Assembly (NCBI RefSeq): GCF_947172395.1
Contig: NC_069091.1
Coordinates: forward strand, 558,001-622,000
Direction: 5' to 3'
Length of the DNA stretch: 64,000 bases
Origin: Bicyclus anynana
Taxonomy: Eukaryota > Arthropoda > Insecta > Lepidoptera > Nymphalidae
Numbering within the stretch: the stretch's first letter is position 1; each line of letters opens with the position of its first letter. Made by a program: the position numbers and the translations under genes. The notes under the pieces were generated by a model. That model searched no databases. It was not told the origin of the DNA and saw nothing but the letters and a program-made list of their open reading frames with translations. Below, one piece after another: positions 1 to 11,042 of the stretch.

Positions 1-586
1 GATTAATTTGGCACTGATTTAACTTCAAATTTACATCATTATTGTAGACTGAATCATTACATGAAATCTAAAATATTCTTGTAGGTATGTTACTTAGATA
101 TTCAGTCAAAATACCATCTGCACTTCTTTATTAGCTCTTAGATATTCAATTAATTGGGTCATGCGATAATGTAGGATAACAAGACAATGAGTATAAACTT
201 CCAAGGTTTTTTGGAGACATTTATTGCGTCCGATATAACTTTCTAGCCTCTTAACATCAAATTAATTTCATTAAATAGAATCTTACGTCAATAAATAAAT
301 AGAAGTACCACTTTTTACAAAATACAAACGATTATAATACACACGCTCGTCCTATCACAGTCACTTCGAAAAACTTCGAAATAGTTCACCAGCACTTCTG
401 ATCCTCGCCTAGCTCTACATACCGATCGTGCAATAGCAACCTTCCGTTGCTCTCATCATCAGCAACAGTTCCATAAATTGAGCCAGTAACAGCAGTTGCG
501 TTGACCGTCACAAGATCAGAGCAAGGGATGGTCCTCGTGCCATAATATCGCGAGAATATTCGCTGAAGACTCGTACACCGATCCGA
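1..586. other. 3' flank of the forkhead gene
   Basis: AT-rich DNA with no gene that I recognise. On the minus strand it is the 3' side of the forkhead gene; AATAAA-type poly(A) signals lie on that strand at about 220-225 and 127-132, so much of this stretch may be 3' UTR. Confidence 0.4.
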
Positions 587-1291
587 TCAACTGTGCTTCA
601 CCATGTGGGTATCCTGATCTTGATCTGGCGGACTCACCGGAGGAGATAGCCCGTGCAGTCGTCGGTACAGCTGGTGGTAGGGGTTGGGCGGAGGCGGCGG
701 CAGCCTCAGCAGCGGACTGGGCAAGGCGTATCTTCCGTACACTGACAACAACGGAGGGTACAACCCAACTAGCGAAGCGTACGGGTTGCCGAACATGGGA
801 TGCAGAATGGCACCTCTTTTGAAAGCGGCCAATCTCGACCTCGACGCGGCGGTCGACCTCCTCCTCAACTTCCCGGTTGTTCCGCCGATGAACACGTCAT
901 CCGAAGATGGGTCCAACATCCAATAGTTGCCTTTACCCGGATCGTCGTAGTGCCTCGGGACTTTGACGAAACATTTGTTCAGACTCAAGTTGTGTCGTAT
1001 GGAGTTCTGCCAACCTTGCTTGTTCTCCTTGTAGTAGGGGAAGTTCTTCATGATGTACTCGTAGATGCCGTTGAGAGTGAGGCGTTTCTCCGGGCTGCTG
1101 CGGATGGCCATCATGATGAGAGCGTTGTAGCTGTAGGCCGGCTTCTCGTTTTTCTTCTCATCTGTGGTGGCGGAGGAGCCCGGGGGAGGGGTCTCGGTGC
1201 CCGTGACGTCGAGCTCGCCGTCCGAGGGCGAAGGAGAACGCGACGAGGCCTCGGGCAGTAAGTCTCGGATCGCGAAACTTGGAGGACTCAT
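587..1291 (-). CDS. slp: Forkhead transcription factor, FoxG / sloppy-paired class
   Basis: Single-exon gene for a 234-residue nuclear transcription factor. The forkhead DNA-binding domain spans about residues 50-146, with the recognition helix NSIRHNLSLNKCF at 96-108. The wing DDVFIGGTTGKLRRRS is diagnostic of the FoxG/Slp class. Near the N-terminus FAIRDLL (residues 6-12) fits an eh1 motif, which in this family recruits the Groucho co-repressor. The C-terminus is rich in Pro, Leu and Tyr. In insects Slp proteins act in segmentation, head patterning and neuroblast timing; that role is inferred from the family. The start was chosen because eh1 lies directly after it and no upstream in-frame extension is evident. 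The protein is short for the family. Lepidoptera can carry slp1 and slp2, and I cannot tell which this is. A large gene-poor upstream region agrees with a developmental gene. Confidence 0.93.
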   Translation of the reverse strand: MSPPSFAIRDLLPEASSRSPSPSDGELDVTGTETPPPGSSATTDEKKNEKPAYSYNALIMMAIRSSPEKRLTLNGIYEYIMKNFPYYKENKQGWQNSIRHNLSLNKCFVKVPRHYDDPGKGNYWMLDPSSDDVFIGGTTGKLRRRSTAASRSRLAAFKRGAILHPMFGNPYASLVGLYPPLLSVYGRYALPSPLLRLPPPPPNPYHQLYRRLHGLSPPVSPPDQDQDTHMVKHS

Positions 1292-3249
1292 AGTTGTGCG
1301 GCATCTCGAGCCGCTCGCTCCGAACTAAGGTGCCTCCGCGACTGGTGGCGAGGCCCCGCCTCTGGCTACGCCCAGTCGACGAACCCCACCTATATCGCAT
1401 CCACAAACGTATGAGCCGGCAACAAACTTGTCTTTACCGCCCACTTGCACCTTATTATTTTACAAATAGATGTCGTATTGCAATACTTAGGTGAAAAGGT
1501 GAATTTCGCAAGCTTTTTACCACGTAGGGTTACACTTTTGATAGGGCCGCGCCCGGCTAGGGTTACGTTATAAAATAACTCGATTCATCATGGGCTGTAA
1601 ACATTGTTTTTTGTCTTTTGTCAGCAAATGCGACTTCGTTTTTACCGTGCGTTGTATCTTAATTCTGATTCAATAGAAACCATTTTGCAATGTAACAATT
1701 GAAAGTTAATTTGTGCAACTTTTTACGATTTACACACGTAGCCGTTGGGCCACAAACTTTTGCGTAGCGACGGCACATTCAACGATAAAAACAAGATAAA
1801 GTACGAACGTATTTGAAGTTGATATCACGCGCGGCGACTATGGTTCTTTGAAGTTATAGGTATTCCATTCTATTGATCATTTGATATCGCTTGTCGCTTG
1901 TTCTGAACGGTCGTGGCCCTGTTCAGGTCTCGTTGACTGGGGTAGGGCTATAAAATAACTCGATTCATCACGGGCAGTAAACATTGTTTTTTCAACGTTA
2001 CACGGGTAGTTTAGGAGTTTATTTAGTGTGACCGGTTTTGATGCGACTCTTTATGTATCGATGAACGATGCTAATTACTGTTTTACCCCAACACTGCAGA
2101 TGTGTTGTAACAATGTGTCGCGGGGGAAATTTGTCATTTCAACCTTTAATAAATTAATCGAGTTATTTATCATTGAGATGAATTGTTGCTCTTACAGCAT
2201 AGATAGTACAAAACTACTACGGCTGCTCCTGTTGTGTGGGTATAATGATGCTTTATACCTATTCAAGAGGTCTTTGGTTTGTTGAACCAAATCAAAATTA
2301 TTATTTTTTTTTAATATTTCTTGATGGTTTTTGGTGTAGGTACCTAATGTGTTTATAAGTTTTGGTCGTGATAGTCACCAATTCCGAAAGTCTAGATTTT
2401 AGTTATAACGGTTTGGATTCATTCTCTTGAAAAAATTGTCATTAGCTATCTTTATGTATTGTAACATGTAATAATAAATGTGTATTAACTTCTTTAACAA
2501 TCTTTAAAGTCACACGACTGTTTAACAAAAAGGTAACTCCACCTAGCGATTAAAAAAAGAAGACACCCAACCTCAAGCTTATTCTTGAGGTTAGGTGCGA
2601 CAATACGATCACCTGACATACCAGAGCACCTCCACCGTAGGGTAGTTGTAACATGCAGTTTAAATATAGAACGCCTCCCGCAAGCCACGCCCCCACACAC
2701 ACAGACAACGGCCCGTTGTTTTATGCTGTTTGCCGACAAACACTATCGCACTGTAGGTATGTCTAGATTATGTTATCTCGTCACGTCAACACATTCACAC
2801 AGCGCTGGTGTTAGTCTAGAAGCGTGACGTCGCCTAGACCCATCAAGCTGCACCAATGTGGGTTGGCGAGCAACGTTTAACTCTCTCACGAGATTACCGC
2901 CATACTATGTCTTATAGCGAAAAGCTTCGACCAACACCTTAAGAAGCTTTAGATTAACTGTGGAATCAAGAGTCGGATACGGAAGGCAGTAATTCTTGAG
3001 ACAGCGCGTATTGTGTGGAGGTTCCTCACTCTGGAGCCCTGACCACCGGTTGCTTGGGCACTCAAATGTCCCGCAGCGGGGGGGATAAATTTATTTTTTT
3101 TATAAATTTTAATAGTGTTTTGTATTATACTTATCTATTAGGTATTTTTATAACATTGTTAAAAAATTAAAAAATAAGAAAGAATGAGATATACCTAATG
3201 CAAATAAATGAATGAGAGAAAAAAATGTTAAACTCTATGTAGGTAAATG
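1292..3249. other. slp upstream region, no gene
   Basis: This is the promoter side of the minus-strand slp gene and shows no supported coding region. It contains a pair of diverged direct repeats at about 1557-1611 and 1944-1992, and an imperfect stem at about 2563-2597 with arms matching CCTCAAG/CTTGAGG. Sequence at about 2820-3090 resembles the 3' tail of a LINE or SINE, but I could not assign a family. A TATA-like GATATA on the minus strand near 1390 is only a weak core-promoter candidate. Confidence 0.35.
1557..1992. repeat. Pair of ~50-bp direct repeats upstream of slp
   Basis: The block ATAAAATAACTCGATTCATC occurs at about 1569-1588 and again at about 1949-1968. It is followed in both copies by GGGC-TGTAAACATTG or GGGCAGTAAACATTG and a T-run. 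The copies are about 380 bp apart. The shared GTAAACA/AGTAAACA core is also a forkhead-type binding sequence. The pair may be two ends of a degraded mobile element or a duplicated regulatory module. Confidence 0.5.
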
Positions 3250-3480
3250 ATCTCTTTGAGATGTCATGATGACTTGGATGCCATGTGTTCCTACCAACCT
3301 AAGTTATAACACCGCCAATTTCTCAACACCTGGCGTGAGAATTTTTACTTGAAATTTCTGAGAACGAAAAGCTTAGATAAAAAGCTCTGAGAAAATAGTT
3401 CACAGTCTGACCCAGGGTTCAAAACAAGGACCATCATGATCCAAAGCCACAGCCACCGAGACTATCCACTGGACAACTGG
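3250..3480 (-). mobile_element. Diverged tRNA-derived SINE
   Basis: Read on the minus strand, a tRNA-like head starts near 3480 with a box A-like TGTCCAGTGGATAGT. A degraded box B (GAACCCTGGGTC) follows, then a body containing CTCAGAAATTTC and AAAATTCTCACGCC. The same body and head order occur in the copy at about 38060-38262, which supports a shared SINE family. No protein is expected. Confidence 0.5.
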
Positions 3481-3487
3481 ATAGTTG

Positions 3488-3705
3488 ACCCTCAGATATA
3501 TACCTGTAACCCTCAAATATGTGCCTGTAACCCTCAGATATGTGCCTGTAACCCTCAGATATGTGCCTGCCACCATCAGATATGTGCCTGTAACCCTCAG
3601 ATATGTGCCTGTAACCCTCAGATATGTGCCTGCCACCATCAGATATGTGCCTGTAACCCTCAGATATGTGCCTGTCACCCTCAGTTATGTGTCTGTGAGC
3701 CTCAC
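3488..3705. repeat. 21-bp minisatellite, about ten copies
   Basis: About ten units of ACCCTCAGATATGTGCCTGTA stand head to tail. Two unit variants, ending in TGTA or TGCC and starting ACCCTC or ACCATC, alternate in a repeating order, which points to higher-order duplication of a 2-3 unit block. Because 21 is a multiple of three, all frames stay open and give artificial peptides with a seven-residue period; I do not regard them as coding. The array abuts the tRNA-like head of the SINE at 3250-3480. Confidence 0.9.
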
Positions 3706-4539
3706 TAGAACTTGGTAGTTTCCATTATAACATTAAGCTTAACCCTCTGCTGCTTCGATCAACAATTGTCTGAAGACATTTTAAGACATTATTGTGTTAG
3801 ATAGTAATGCTGACAGTCTTAGATAGGTATCTATTTTACGATCACTATGAAATTTTATTGATAACGACCTGGACGATGGCTTTACGTGTTTTCCGAGACA
3901 AGACAACACCACCAACTTCCCACAAGAGTAACGAGGCAGCACACAATTCTGTACTATAATGTACAAAATAAACAACGTGCCAACATTATTTGCATGTCTG
4001 CGGACAGTACTAAAGGTCTATGATGAACCACGTACCGGCACGCAGCAGGTACGCGCCGTCAGCAAGGCGCGGGGCGACCGCGCGCGTGTTTTGCTACGAT
4101 TTGGCCAATCGGTTCCCGCTGCCACTGACACCACGCCTCCGGGAATCACCGGACATTCCCGAGAGACGAGGTACACTAGGCAATACTTTTCAGAAGTTCG
4201 TCGTCAACTCGTTATGACTCATCATCATGATTGCCAGCATTTTTTTTATTGACCAATGGGCAACAGGAACTACAACGCAACAGGGCCGAAGCTTCGCATA
4301 ACAATGCCGTTTATGTAAGTTATCATTAGCACATTGTGGATCACTTAATTTGTAGAACCACCACTTCCCAACTTCAGGAAGAGATTGTTCACTTAGAACG
4401 TTTTGGAAAAAAGAAAAGGTAAATGCCACTGCCGATGCCATGAAGTTGACACTTTAGTCTCTATAGTCTGTTTTTGCGATTCTTTTTAACAGACGGATTA
4501 AGCAGTTGGGCCAGTTGTTGTTAAGTGGTAAACTATCGC

Positions 4540-4640
4540 CTATACCTATTCGGCTCACTGTTGAGCACGTGTCTCCTCTCAGAATTAAAGGGGTTATGCT
4601 ATAGTCCATCATGCTGGCCAAATGCAGATTGGGAGACTTC
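4540..4640 (-). mobile_element. SINE 3' fragment
   Basis: Matches the 3' portion of the better preserved SINE at 32690-32995 in the same orientation. Shared landmarks are TATTCGGCTCACTG, a CTCCTCTCAGAAT block, GGGGTTA, and CATGCTGGCC. The tRNA-like head is missing. Confidence 0.6.
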
Positions 4641-4879
4641 GCAAAAAAACTAATTAATTAAAAACTATTTTACCAAACCTCTTGATGAATAAGATTTACT
4701 GAATTGATCAGTTATTCGTAAACATTCAGCACATTCTAGATTTTGATTACCTACCATAACTGATTCGACCGTATTCACGTCAAAATATAAATCAATGGAC
4801 GGCTGCGTCAGAGATTCTACGATTTGGAATGAAGCAATTGTCAATGATGCAGTGAAATGATTAAATTTGGAACTTGGTG

Positions 4880-4921
4880 GAACTTGGATTCCAGGCACAT
4901 GATTGCCTGGAATCCAAGTTC
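4880..4921. repeat. Perfect 18-bp hairpin
   Basis: Arms GAACTTGGATTCCAGGCA and TGCCTGGAATCCAAGTTC pair perfectly around a six-base loop (CATGAT). The palindrome sits within a minus-strand open stretch of 103 codons whose product is unknown. It could be the remains of a fold-back element. Confidence 0.8.
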
Positions 4922-6299
4922 TACCGTAGGCTGTATCATTAGTTAAAAATGTTTCGATGTATCCCGAAACATTCAAAAACCATGGAGTCAGTACCGAGCT
5001 ACGTAGTCCAAAGCTCAGCCGCGGTCGGCACTATGTTTAGTTGCTTCAGACAAATATTGTGCTGCCAGTCGCGCCTAGCTCGCTCTGCGGCTTTGTCTGC
5101 TTCTGAGGCAAACATCTCACTAAAACGTTCAAATTTCCTATTTATGGTTTGTCATTTAAACTAAGTCTTTTTCAAGACAGTTTTGTATTTGAAACTGTAG
5201 ATACCTACTAGATACCTATACCTGTTATCTCTAAGTACCTAGTATCTAAGTTCATTACTCTGCATGTTTTGGACCGTTGTTGGAAGCCCTATGTCTGGCT
5301 GTGGACAATAATGATGATGATGATGAAAACTGTGCAGATTCCAGAATTAAGAAGTTTGTTAAAATTCTAGTAAATTACTGCCAGACATTTTTCTTATTTC
5401 GTTTGGCGATGGATATAAGTACAGTCTCCATTATGCACTGCTCATTGTCATGCATGTTCCCTCTGAATGAACAATTTTATAAAAGGTATTCAAGAATTGG
5501 TAGGTTAGGTATACGGTCCTATCCTCGGTCTCAGATTGTTAAGCAGCGAATTATCTAACAGAAACCAAAAGAAGAATAACTAGAAAACTTTCGTCCTCCG
5601 AAACCCCCCCCCCTCTCCCCACGTTCACTCGTGTTGCAGTAAATACAAAGTAAATAAATAAATAAATACGAGCGAAGCGGCGCGTGTTTCAGCGCCGATT
5701 GGAGCAATTATGGGAACTGCGCGCCGCGTGTGGAACTGTAGCGAGCCGGCGATAGTGATGCGAACCGCTCCGATACGTTAGAGACGAGACAGAAATTATT
5801 TGGGGGGCTAAGTACAGAAAATAGACGTGCAGTTTATAGACGCGGAAATGGTCTGTTTACCTGATACTAATACACATTACGAACTTGAATTGGAAAAGGA
5901 ATTTTCCATTTTGTAGGTACAGTTTATGTGTACGTATAGCGCTCACCCCAGTTGAAAACCTTGTGCATACCATTGTCCATACACATGTGATTTTATAACC
6001 TAATTGCAAAGAAAGTTTTGAACTAGAAGAAAATTCAAAAGTTTATCAAATGTGCCGAAGCTGAGTTTCCATAAATCTTTGTTATTAAAAGTTATCCTTT
6101 TTTTAATGACTGTTATTGACAAAGATTCATGTTAACAATCAGCTCTGCTTTCTTCGGTACCTACCTACACTACCTACACAAAAGTGAAGTTTTAATTTAA
6201 AATAAAATAAATAGCTTTTTATTTCAAACAGTCTTTGTATAGCTACTTATGTTATGACTTTGATATGTTTAGTTTACAGTATGTCCCGCTGTTCGTTGT

Positions 6300-6445
6300 G
6301 TGATTGCCCTCCTCCAACAGCTTCCACTGCACCCTGTCGGTTGCAACTCTGGTCCAGCAAGGCCCCAGAATTAGGCGGATGTCATTTTCCCACCCTCTTG
6401 TTGGACTTGCACGTTGTCTGATACCATCTCTTGGGTACCAGAGTG
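6300..6445 (-). mobile_element. LINE (RTE-like) C-terminal fragment
   Basis: The minus strand reads, with breaks, a peptide including GWENDIRLILGPCW, DRVQWK and LLEEG. This is the conserved C-terminal tail seen after the reverse transcriptase of RTE/CR1-like LINEs. It is short and 5'-truncated, as is usual for LINE copies. Confidence 0.6.
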
Positions 6446-7386
6446 TTATCCGCTGAAGTTTTAAGTTAGGTACTTATTAGAGGTTGTAGTGCTAGTAGTA
6501 CCTACCTGCATTTATAGTAGGCTTTCAGAATTCAGTTATTATAGTTTACGGCTTATTACGGTTAACACCTTTTTAAAGTGTCATACAAAGATGTTTCTTC
6601 TGAGCTATTCATATAAAAATATCTATCTAAGTATTTTATCGATAACCACCACAGAATAAAGAGCAACACTATTCGCCGCTCGTTTGTTCTATTTGGCGTT
6701 TTTCGTAACCCAGACTAAACAGTTTCAGTTCGAGTGGTGAACTCGCATCTACATTAATACACTCGTTTTAGTTTCAACTTGTTTCCCGTATCATAATGTT
6801 CGTAATATTCGGTTTAGAATTTAGACTATTATATTTCCTTTTCATCCATTAACAAAAAAGTCTATATCTGGCTAGTTGACCCTTTTTAAAACAGGTGTTA
6901 AAATGTTTATTAAGTAGGCGTTTTATTAGATCGCGATTTAATTACTCTCAAACTTAATTTTTACTTAACTTTTGACTTAGCGGTCAAAACTGCTATTCGC
7001 CATGGTGGTCTATAAATTATTAACTGTGGCATTTTATTTAAACCATGATATTTATTTACAGCGGAAGTATAGTAATTACTATTTACCGTGCTTGAGATTA
7101 CGGGATTCCAGGACAATGGTGATTTAAAGCTATTAGATCTGTCTAAAGCAAAAAACTAGACATACGAGTACCTACTCTAGTTCAATATCTTTATTTATAT
7201 TTACTGACTATGACGTTACAAAATGGCCGACAGTGTTTTTGGCGTTTGGAAAAATAGATAGATCTAAATGATTTGTGTGTGTGTGTGCATGATTTTGTGT
7301 TGCATGTCATTAATTTGTACCAAGTCACTAATTTGTTATGTCAATTATTTGTAGTATTTATACTGTATGATATTTTTAATGCACCT
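6446..7386. other. Intergenic DNA, nothing recognised
   Basis: AT-rich sequence without a supported gene, RNA gene or clear repeat apart from a short GT run near 7275. Confidence 0.3.
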
Positions 7387-7551
7387 TGCAATGCTCACCA
7401 CGGATCTTTATGTATGTGAAGTTAGCTGTGGTATGAGTAATGCGCACTTGTACAGACGCGAACACTCACCGCCCGCGCCGTTTTTGATTCATTGCACAGT
7501 CATTTGTGCTAACTTCACAAACACAAAGATCCGTGGCGAGCACTGTATGCA
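7387..7551. mobile_element. Fold-back (MITE-like) element
   Basis: Arms of about 45 bp at the two ends are reverse complements with few mismatches: TGCAATGCTCACCACGGATC on the left and GATCCGTGGCGAGCACTG on the right, continuing through GAAGTTAGC / GCTAACTTC. The GC-richer centre contains no ORF of interest. This arrangement fits a non-autonomous terminal-inverted-repeat element. Confidence 0.7.
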
Positions 7552-8904
7552 CCTAAAGTTTTAATTTCCGAATAATGTAATAATGCTAAAAATTTCTAAT
7601 TATTGAACTTTCATTAATAAATAAACAATTAATAATGAAATTGAGTTATTTTAAAGGGTTGCTTTCGTAATTTGGGGAGATTTGTTTACTCGCGAGGTGC
7701 TTCAGTGATTGGAGACATCTCCCGGGGCTTCAACTTGTTTGTGTCGATCAGTGGGGCTTCCACTAGGTTTGTTTTTATTAGGAAGGGGCGATGGTATAGA
7801 ACTATATCAATAATATCTCGACCGAATTTCTGTATTATGTTAGTTCTAAGTTACCGATTTAGATACATTTGAATGTACCTACTTATAGGTACTTAAGGTA
7901 CACATACTACTACTTGACTTTCACTTAACTTTCTGTTTGGTGTCACAGACAGTCATGTGATATCTAAGATAGGATGTACTGTTTGTGACACTAAAAAGTG
8001 AATAAACTTATTTTCTTTCTTTCTTTCTTACATATTATTCAAAAACTTCTAGTAGGTAAGTACCTAGCTAAAAAAAACTGAATCTGAGCTGCAATCACAA
8101 CACAAAACATTATTGCAGCACGTGACGGTGTCTACGCTGCCTAACAAACAACTGAGCTCAAGTCATCAAATACCCTCTTATTTATACAATATACAATAAC
8201 ATAAATAACGTATGTTAAAACCACCTGTAATTGACAAACTAGTATCACTATATTAGAAATTCTTCTTTGTTTTTTGTTTTGCCTCAGATAGACAATTTAA
8301 AACATCCCATTTTTTTATGTCGGGTGTTACAATCATAGGCTTCCGGACAGTTGACAACACAGAAAAAACGCTGTGACATCCACAACCGGAGTTCTCTAGA
8401 GTTACAATAAGTTTAATAACTCAACTGCGCGTAACGAGACTCCCTGCGGCGCGCGCGCTTCGCTCGGCAGAGGGCGCCACCGGAGGCCGGCCTGCACCGC
8501 CTCGCAGCAGTAGGGGATTGTTTGCTTCATACGGTGCAGGGGCAGATAAAAACTGATACTAACAGTGTTTAATTATTGTTTTTATTGCATACAATGTTTT
8601 ACAAGGAATCAATATTTTACCTAGGTACCTACTGTTAAAACTATCGTTGGTAGTTCGTTCAAGGAAATAAATAACCATCTGACACAGGCGCTATATTCTG
8701 ACGTGTTCTTATTTTAGGATATTTTTTCTGTTGTAGGTATTTAATCATATTTTAAATTATGTATTTTGTGGTAGGTATTAAGGTAACGCCCAAAGTAGAT
8801 TGCACAGCATTTCAAATTTACAACAACTAAAATACAAACTAATTAAAGCAAACAGATCAGACTCAGAATATCATGGTTTTTAAAGAGTATAAAACTAAAC
8901 TGAG
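7552..8904. other. Intergenic DNA with a CpG-rich patch
   Basis: No gene recognised. A short CTTT run lies near 8014-8028. A strongly CpG-rich patch at about 8425-8515 stands out against the AT-rich surroundings; it may be regulatory DNA for the neighbouring slp gene, or only a GC-rich repeat remnant. Confidence 0.3.
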
Positions 8905-8990
8905 ATTAACATAAAAATCCATAAATAAGTAGATTTATTTATGGATTTTTATGTTAATATTGTATGACACAATAATAAAATTATTGTGTC
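8905..8990. repeat. Two adjacent strong hairpins
   Basis: Hairpin one has 24-bp perfect arms (8905-8928 and 8935-8958) with a six-base loop. Hairpin two has 11-bp arms GACACAATAAT / ATTATTGTGTC (8966-8976 and 8980-8990) with a three-base loop. Only seven bases separate them. Both are AT-rich. They may be fold-back element remains; small-RNA precursor function is possible but unsupported. Confidence 0.75.
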
Positions 8991-9610
8991 TTATTTATAC
9001 AAACTTTCTGTACTTACCTACATTTTTTTGTAATGTGCAAAAACTTTGAAATGATCGAATGAGTGAATGTAATTTTTGAATAATTCCAAATATTTATTTA
9101 AAATTAGAGTACCTAACACTCATAGATATTTCATTGGATACGAGTATGAATACGTATGTACGGGTAGACCCACAGAACTTTAAGGCGTTTAACTTCCGAA
9201 ATATTAGTTACATATATTACGACGTATCTTTGTAAAAAAATGTTCCACTCGAAAAAAAGAAGGACTAAGCTGAAACGAAGTAGCTGTCGCGTCTTAAGTA
9301 GCCGCGTACTTCGCGTACCTACTGTTGTTGAAATATTGATTAATATTGTCGCCATCTTGGATTGGCCCTCGAGCGGCAAGCGCGCCGGAAGTAGCCTAGC
9401 AGCGCCCTCTATATCACTTCCCGGTTTAGATACTTTTTTGTAGCCTTTGTTACTTCGAGAGATCCGAGTTGAGAGCTCTTGTAAAAACCTTTTTTTATTG
9501 TTATGTATTTTTTATACGGTAAAAAATTATTAATCGCGGCTATGACGATATTGTTACCTGAGACTGAGAGGGTGGTTACGATTTTTGAGCGGAAAAGGTA
9601 TTTAAAAAAA
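8991..9610. other. Intergenic DNA, nothing firm
   Basis: No gene recognised. A moderately CpG-rich stretch at about 9275-9425 contains GCGCCCTCTATA, a sequence type often seen at ends of lepidopteran repeats. Confidence 0.3.
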
Positions 9611-11042
9611 TTTTAATAAAAAAAATTCAACCGACTTCCAACTCAAAAAATAACTTTAACTAAAAAGCAAAAAATAACATCCTACCTATGTGCTACCTTC
9701 TGATCAGTTTGAAGGCGGTGCCAAGCCAGTGATGTTTTAATTAAATACGTTTAAACTACAAAACTTCTGTGGTTATTCCAGAAACAGCTTTAATTAAAAC
9801 ACGACACTGGCTTGGCACCGCCTTCAAACTGATCAGAAGGTAGCACATAGGTAGGATGTTATTTTTTGCTTTTTAGTTAAAGTTATTTTTTGAGTTGGAA
9901 GTCGGTTGAATTTTTTTTATTAAAATTTTTATTTTTTTATTTTTAGTGTTAGCATACCCACTGCGTGTCACTACCTATCTAAGTGGAAAGTTCTTATCAA
10001 TACAAAATTATCAAGTCCAAACACAAGGTAGCTACTGTGAGCCGTCGAGGAGTTCTCTTCAGTGTGCTTCGTCTTCATCACCAGACCCTTAATACAGTCG
10101 CAATCCATCTAGGTGGAAAGTTCTCATCAATACAAATTTATCAAGTCCAAACACAAGGTAGCTACTGTGAACCGTCGAGGAGTTCTCTTCACTGTCCCTC
10201 GTCTTTATCATCAGACCCTTAATACAGTCACAATCCATCTAGGTGGAAAGTTCTCATCAATACAAATTTATCAAGTCCAAACACAAGGTAGCTACTGTGA
10301 ACCGTCGAGGAGTTCTCTTCACTGTCCCTCGTCTTCATCATCAGACCCTTAATACAGTCACAATCCACCTAGGTGGTAAGTTCTCATCAATACAAATTTA
10401 TCAAGTCCAAACACAAGGTAGCTACTGTGAACCGTCGAGGAGTTCTCTTCACTGTCCCTCGTCTTCATCATCAGACCCTTAATACAGTCACAATCCACCT
10501 AGGTGGTAAGTTCTCATCAATACAAATTTATCAAGTCCAAACACAAGGTAGCTACTGTGAACCGTCGAGGAGTTCTCTTCACTGTCCCTCGTCTTCATCA
10601 CCAGACCCTTAATACAGTCACAACCCATATAGGTGGAAAGTACTCATCAATACAAATTAATCAAGCCCAAACAAAAGGTGACTGCTGTAAATCCTTGACG
10701 AGTTCCATCGTCTGTGTTTCGGCTCCATCATCAGACCAACTCCAAACCTTCATAAAGTTGTAGTGGTTTAAAATACCTTATGGAAACACTAACAAACGTA
10801 CTAGCCGTCTCTACAACTTTCGAAAGTTCCCCTCAATTTCTCCAGGATGCCATCATCAGATCCTGACATGAAAAAAATGGGACCACCCTGGAAGTAAACC
10901 CTACAAAACAAAAAAAGAATTTTCAAAATCGGTCCACAATTGACGGAATTATCGCTGGACATACATAAAAAAAAAAAAAAAAAAAAAAAAACATACATAC
11001 AGCCGAACGTAGAACCTCGTCTTTTTGGAAGTCGGTTAAAAA
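9611..11042. mobile_element. Composite fold-back transposon carrying a satellite
   Basis: The left part (9611-9926) is a near-perfect palindrome with arms of about 135 bp (9611-9745 and 9790-9926) around a 44-bp spacer. The motif AACCGACTTCCA occurs at the left edge and its complement TGGAAGTCGGTT recurs both at about 9896-9907 and at the far right edge (about 11028-11039). Between the latter two lie a 130-bp tandem array and a poly(A) run (10968-10990). I read the whole as one non-autonomous element or a nested pair. No transposase was found. The TGGAAGTCGGTT end is frequent in lepidopteran genomes, but I cannot name the superfamily. Confidence 0.6.
9972..10755. repeat. 130-bp tandem array, six units
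   Basis: Five well conserved units and one diverged final unit of 130 bp share landmarks GGTGGAAAGTTCTCATCAAT, CCAAACACAAGGTAGCTACT, CCGTCGAGGAGTTCTCTTC and CAGACCCTTAATACAGTC. The first and last units are the most diverged, as expected when the array homogenises from the centre. The short ORFs seen at 130-bp spacing are by-products of the repeat and are not called as genes. Confidence 0.93.

Larger units (their letters stand above)
3706..6299. other. Intergenic DNA with small repeats
   Basis: No recognised gene. It holds a SINE fragment (4540-4640), a perfect hairpin (4880-4921), two adjoining minus-strand open stretches (about 4972-5130 and 4665-4976) that look protein-like but match no family I know, and a CpG-rich patch with a run of TAAATAAATAAATA at about 5630-5800. 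The phrase CTGGCTGTGGACAATAATGA near 5297-5316 resembles the 3' end of RTE-type LINEs. Confidence 0.35.

Noticed and set aside
800..1261. Plus-strand ORF of 153 codons antisense to slp
   Set aside because: It lies exactly over the forkhead domain in GC-rich DNA and has no family match.
3400..3718. Three overlapping periodic ORFs (for example ICACNPQ repeats)
   Set aside because: Explained by a 21-bp repeat whose length is a multiple of three.
3436..10755. CRISPR-like arrays
   Set aside because: Units are contiguous tandem repeats without unique spacers, and the genome is eukaryotic.
9983..10763. Series of 79-86-residue ORFs spaced 130 bp apart
   Set aside because: By-products of the 130-bp satellite.
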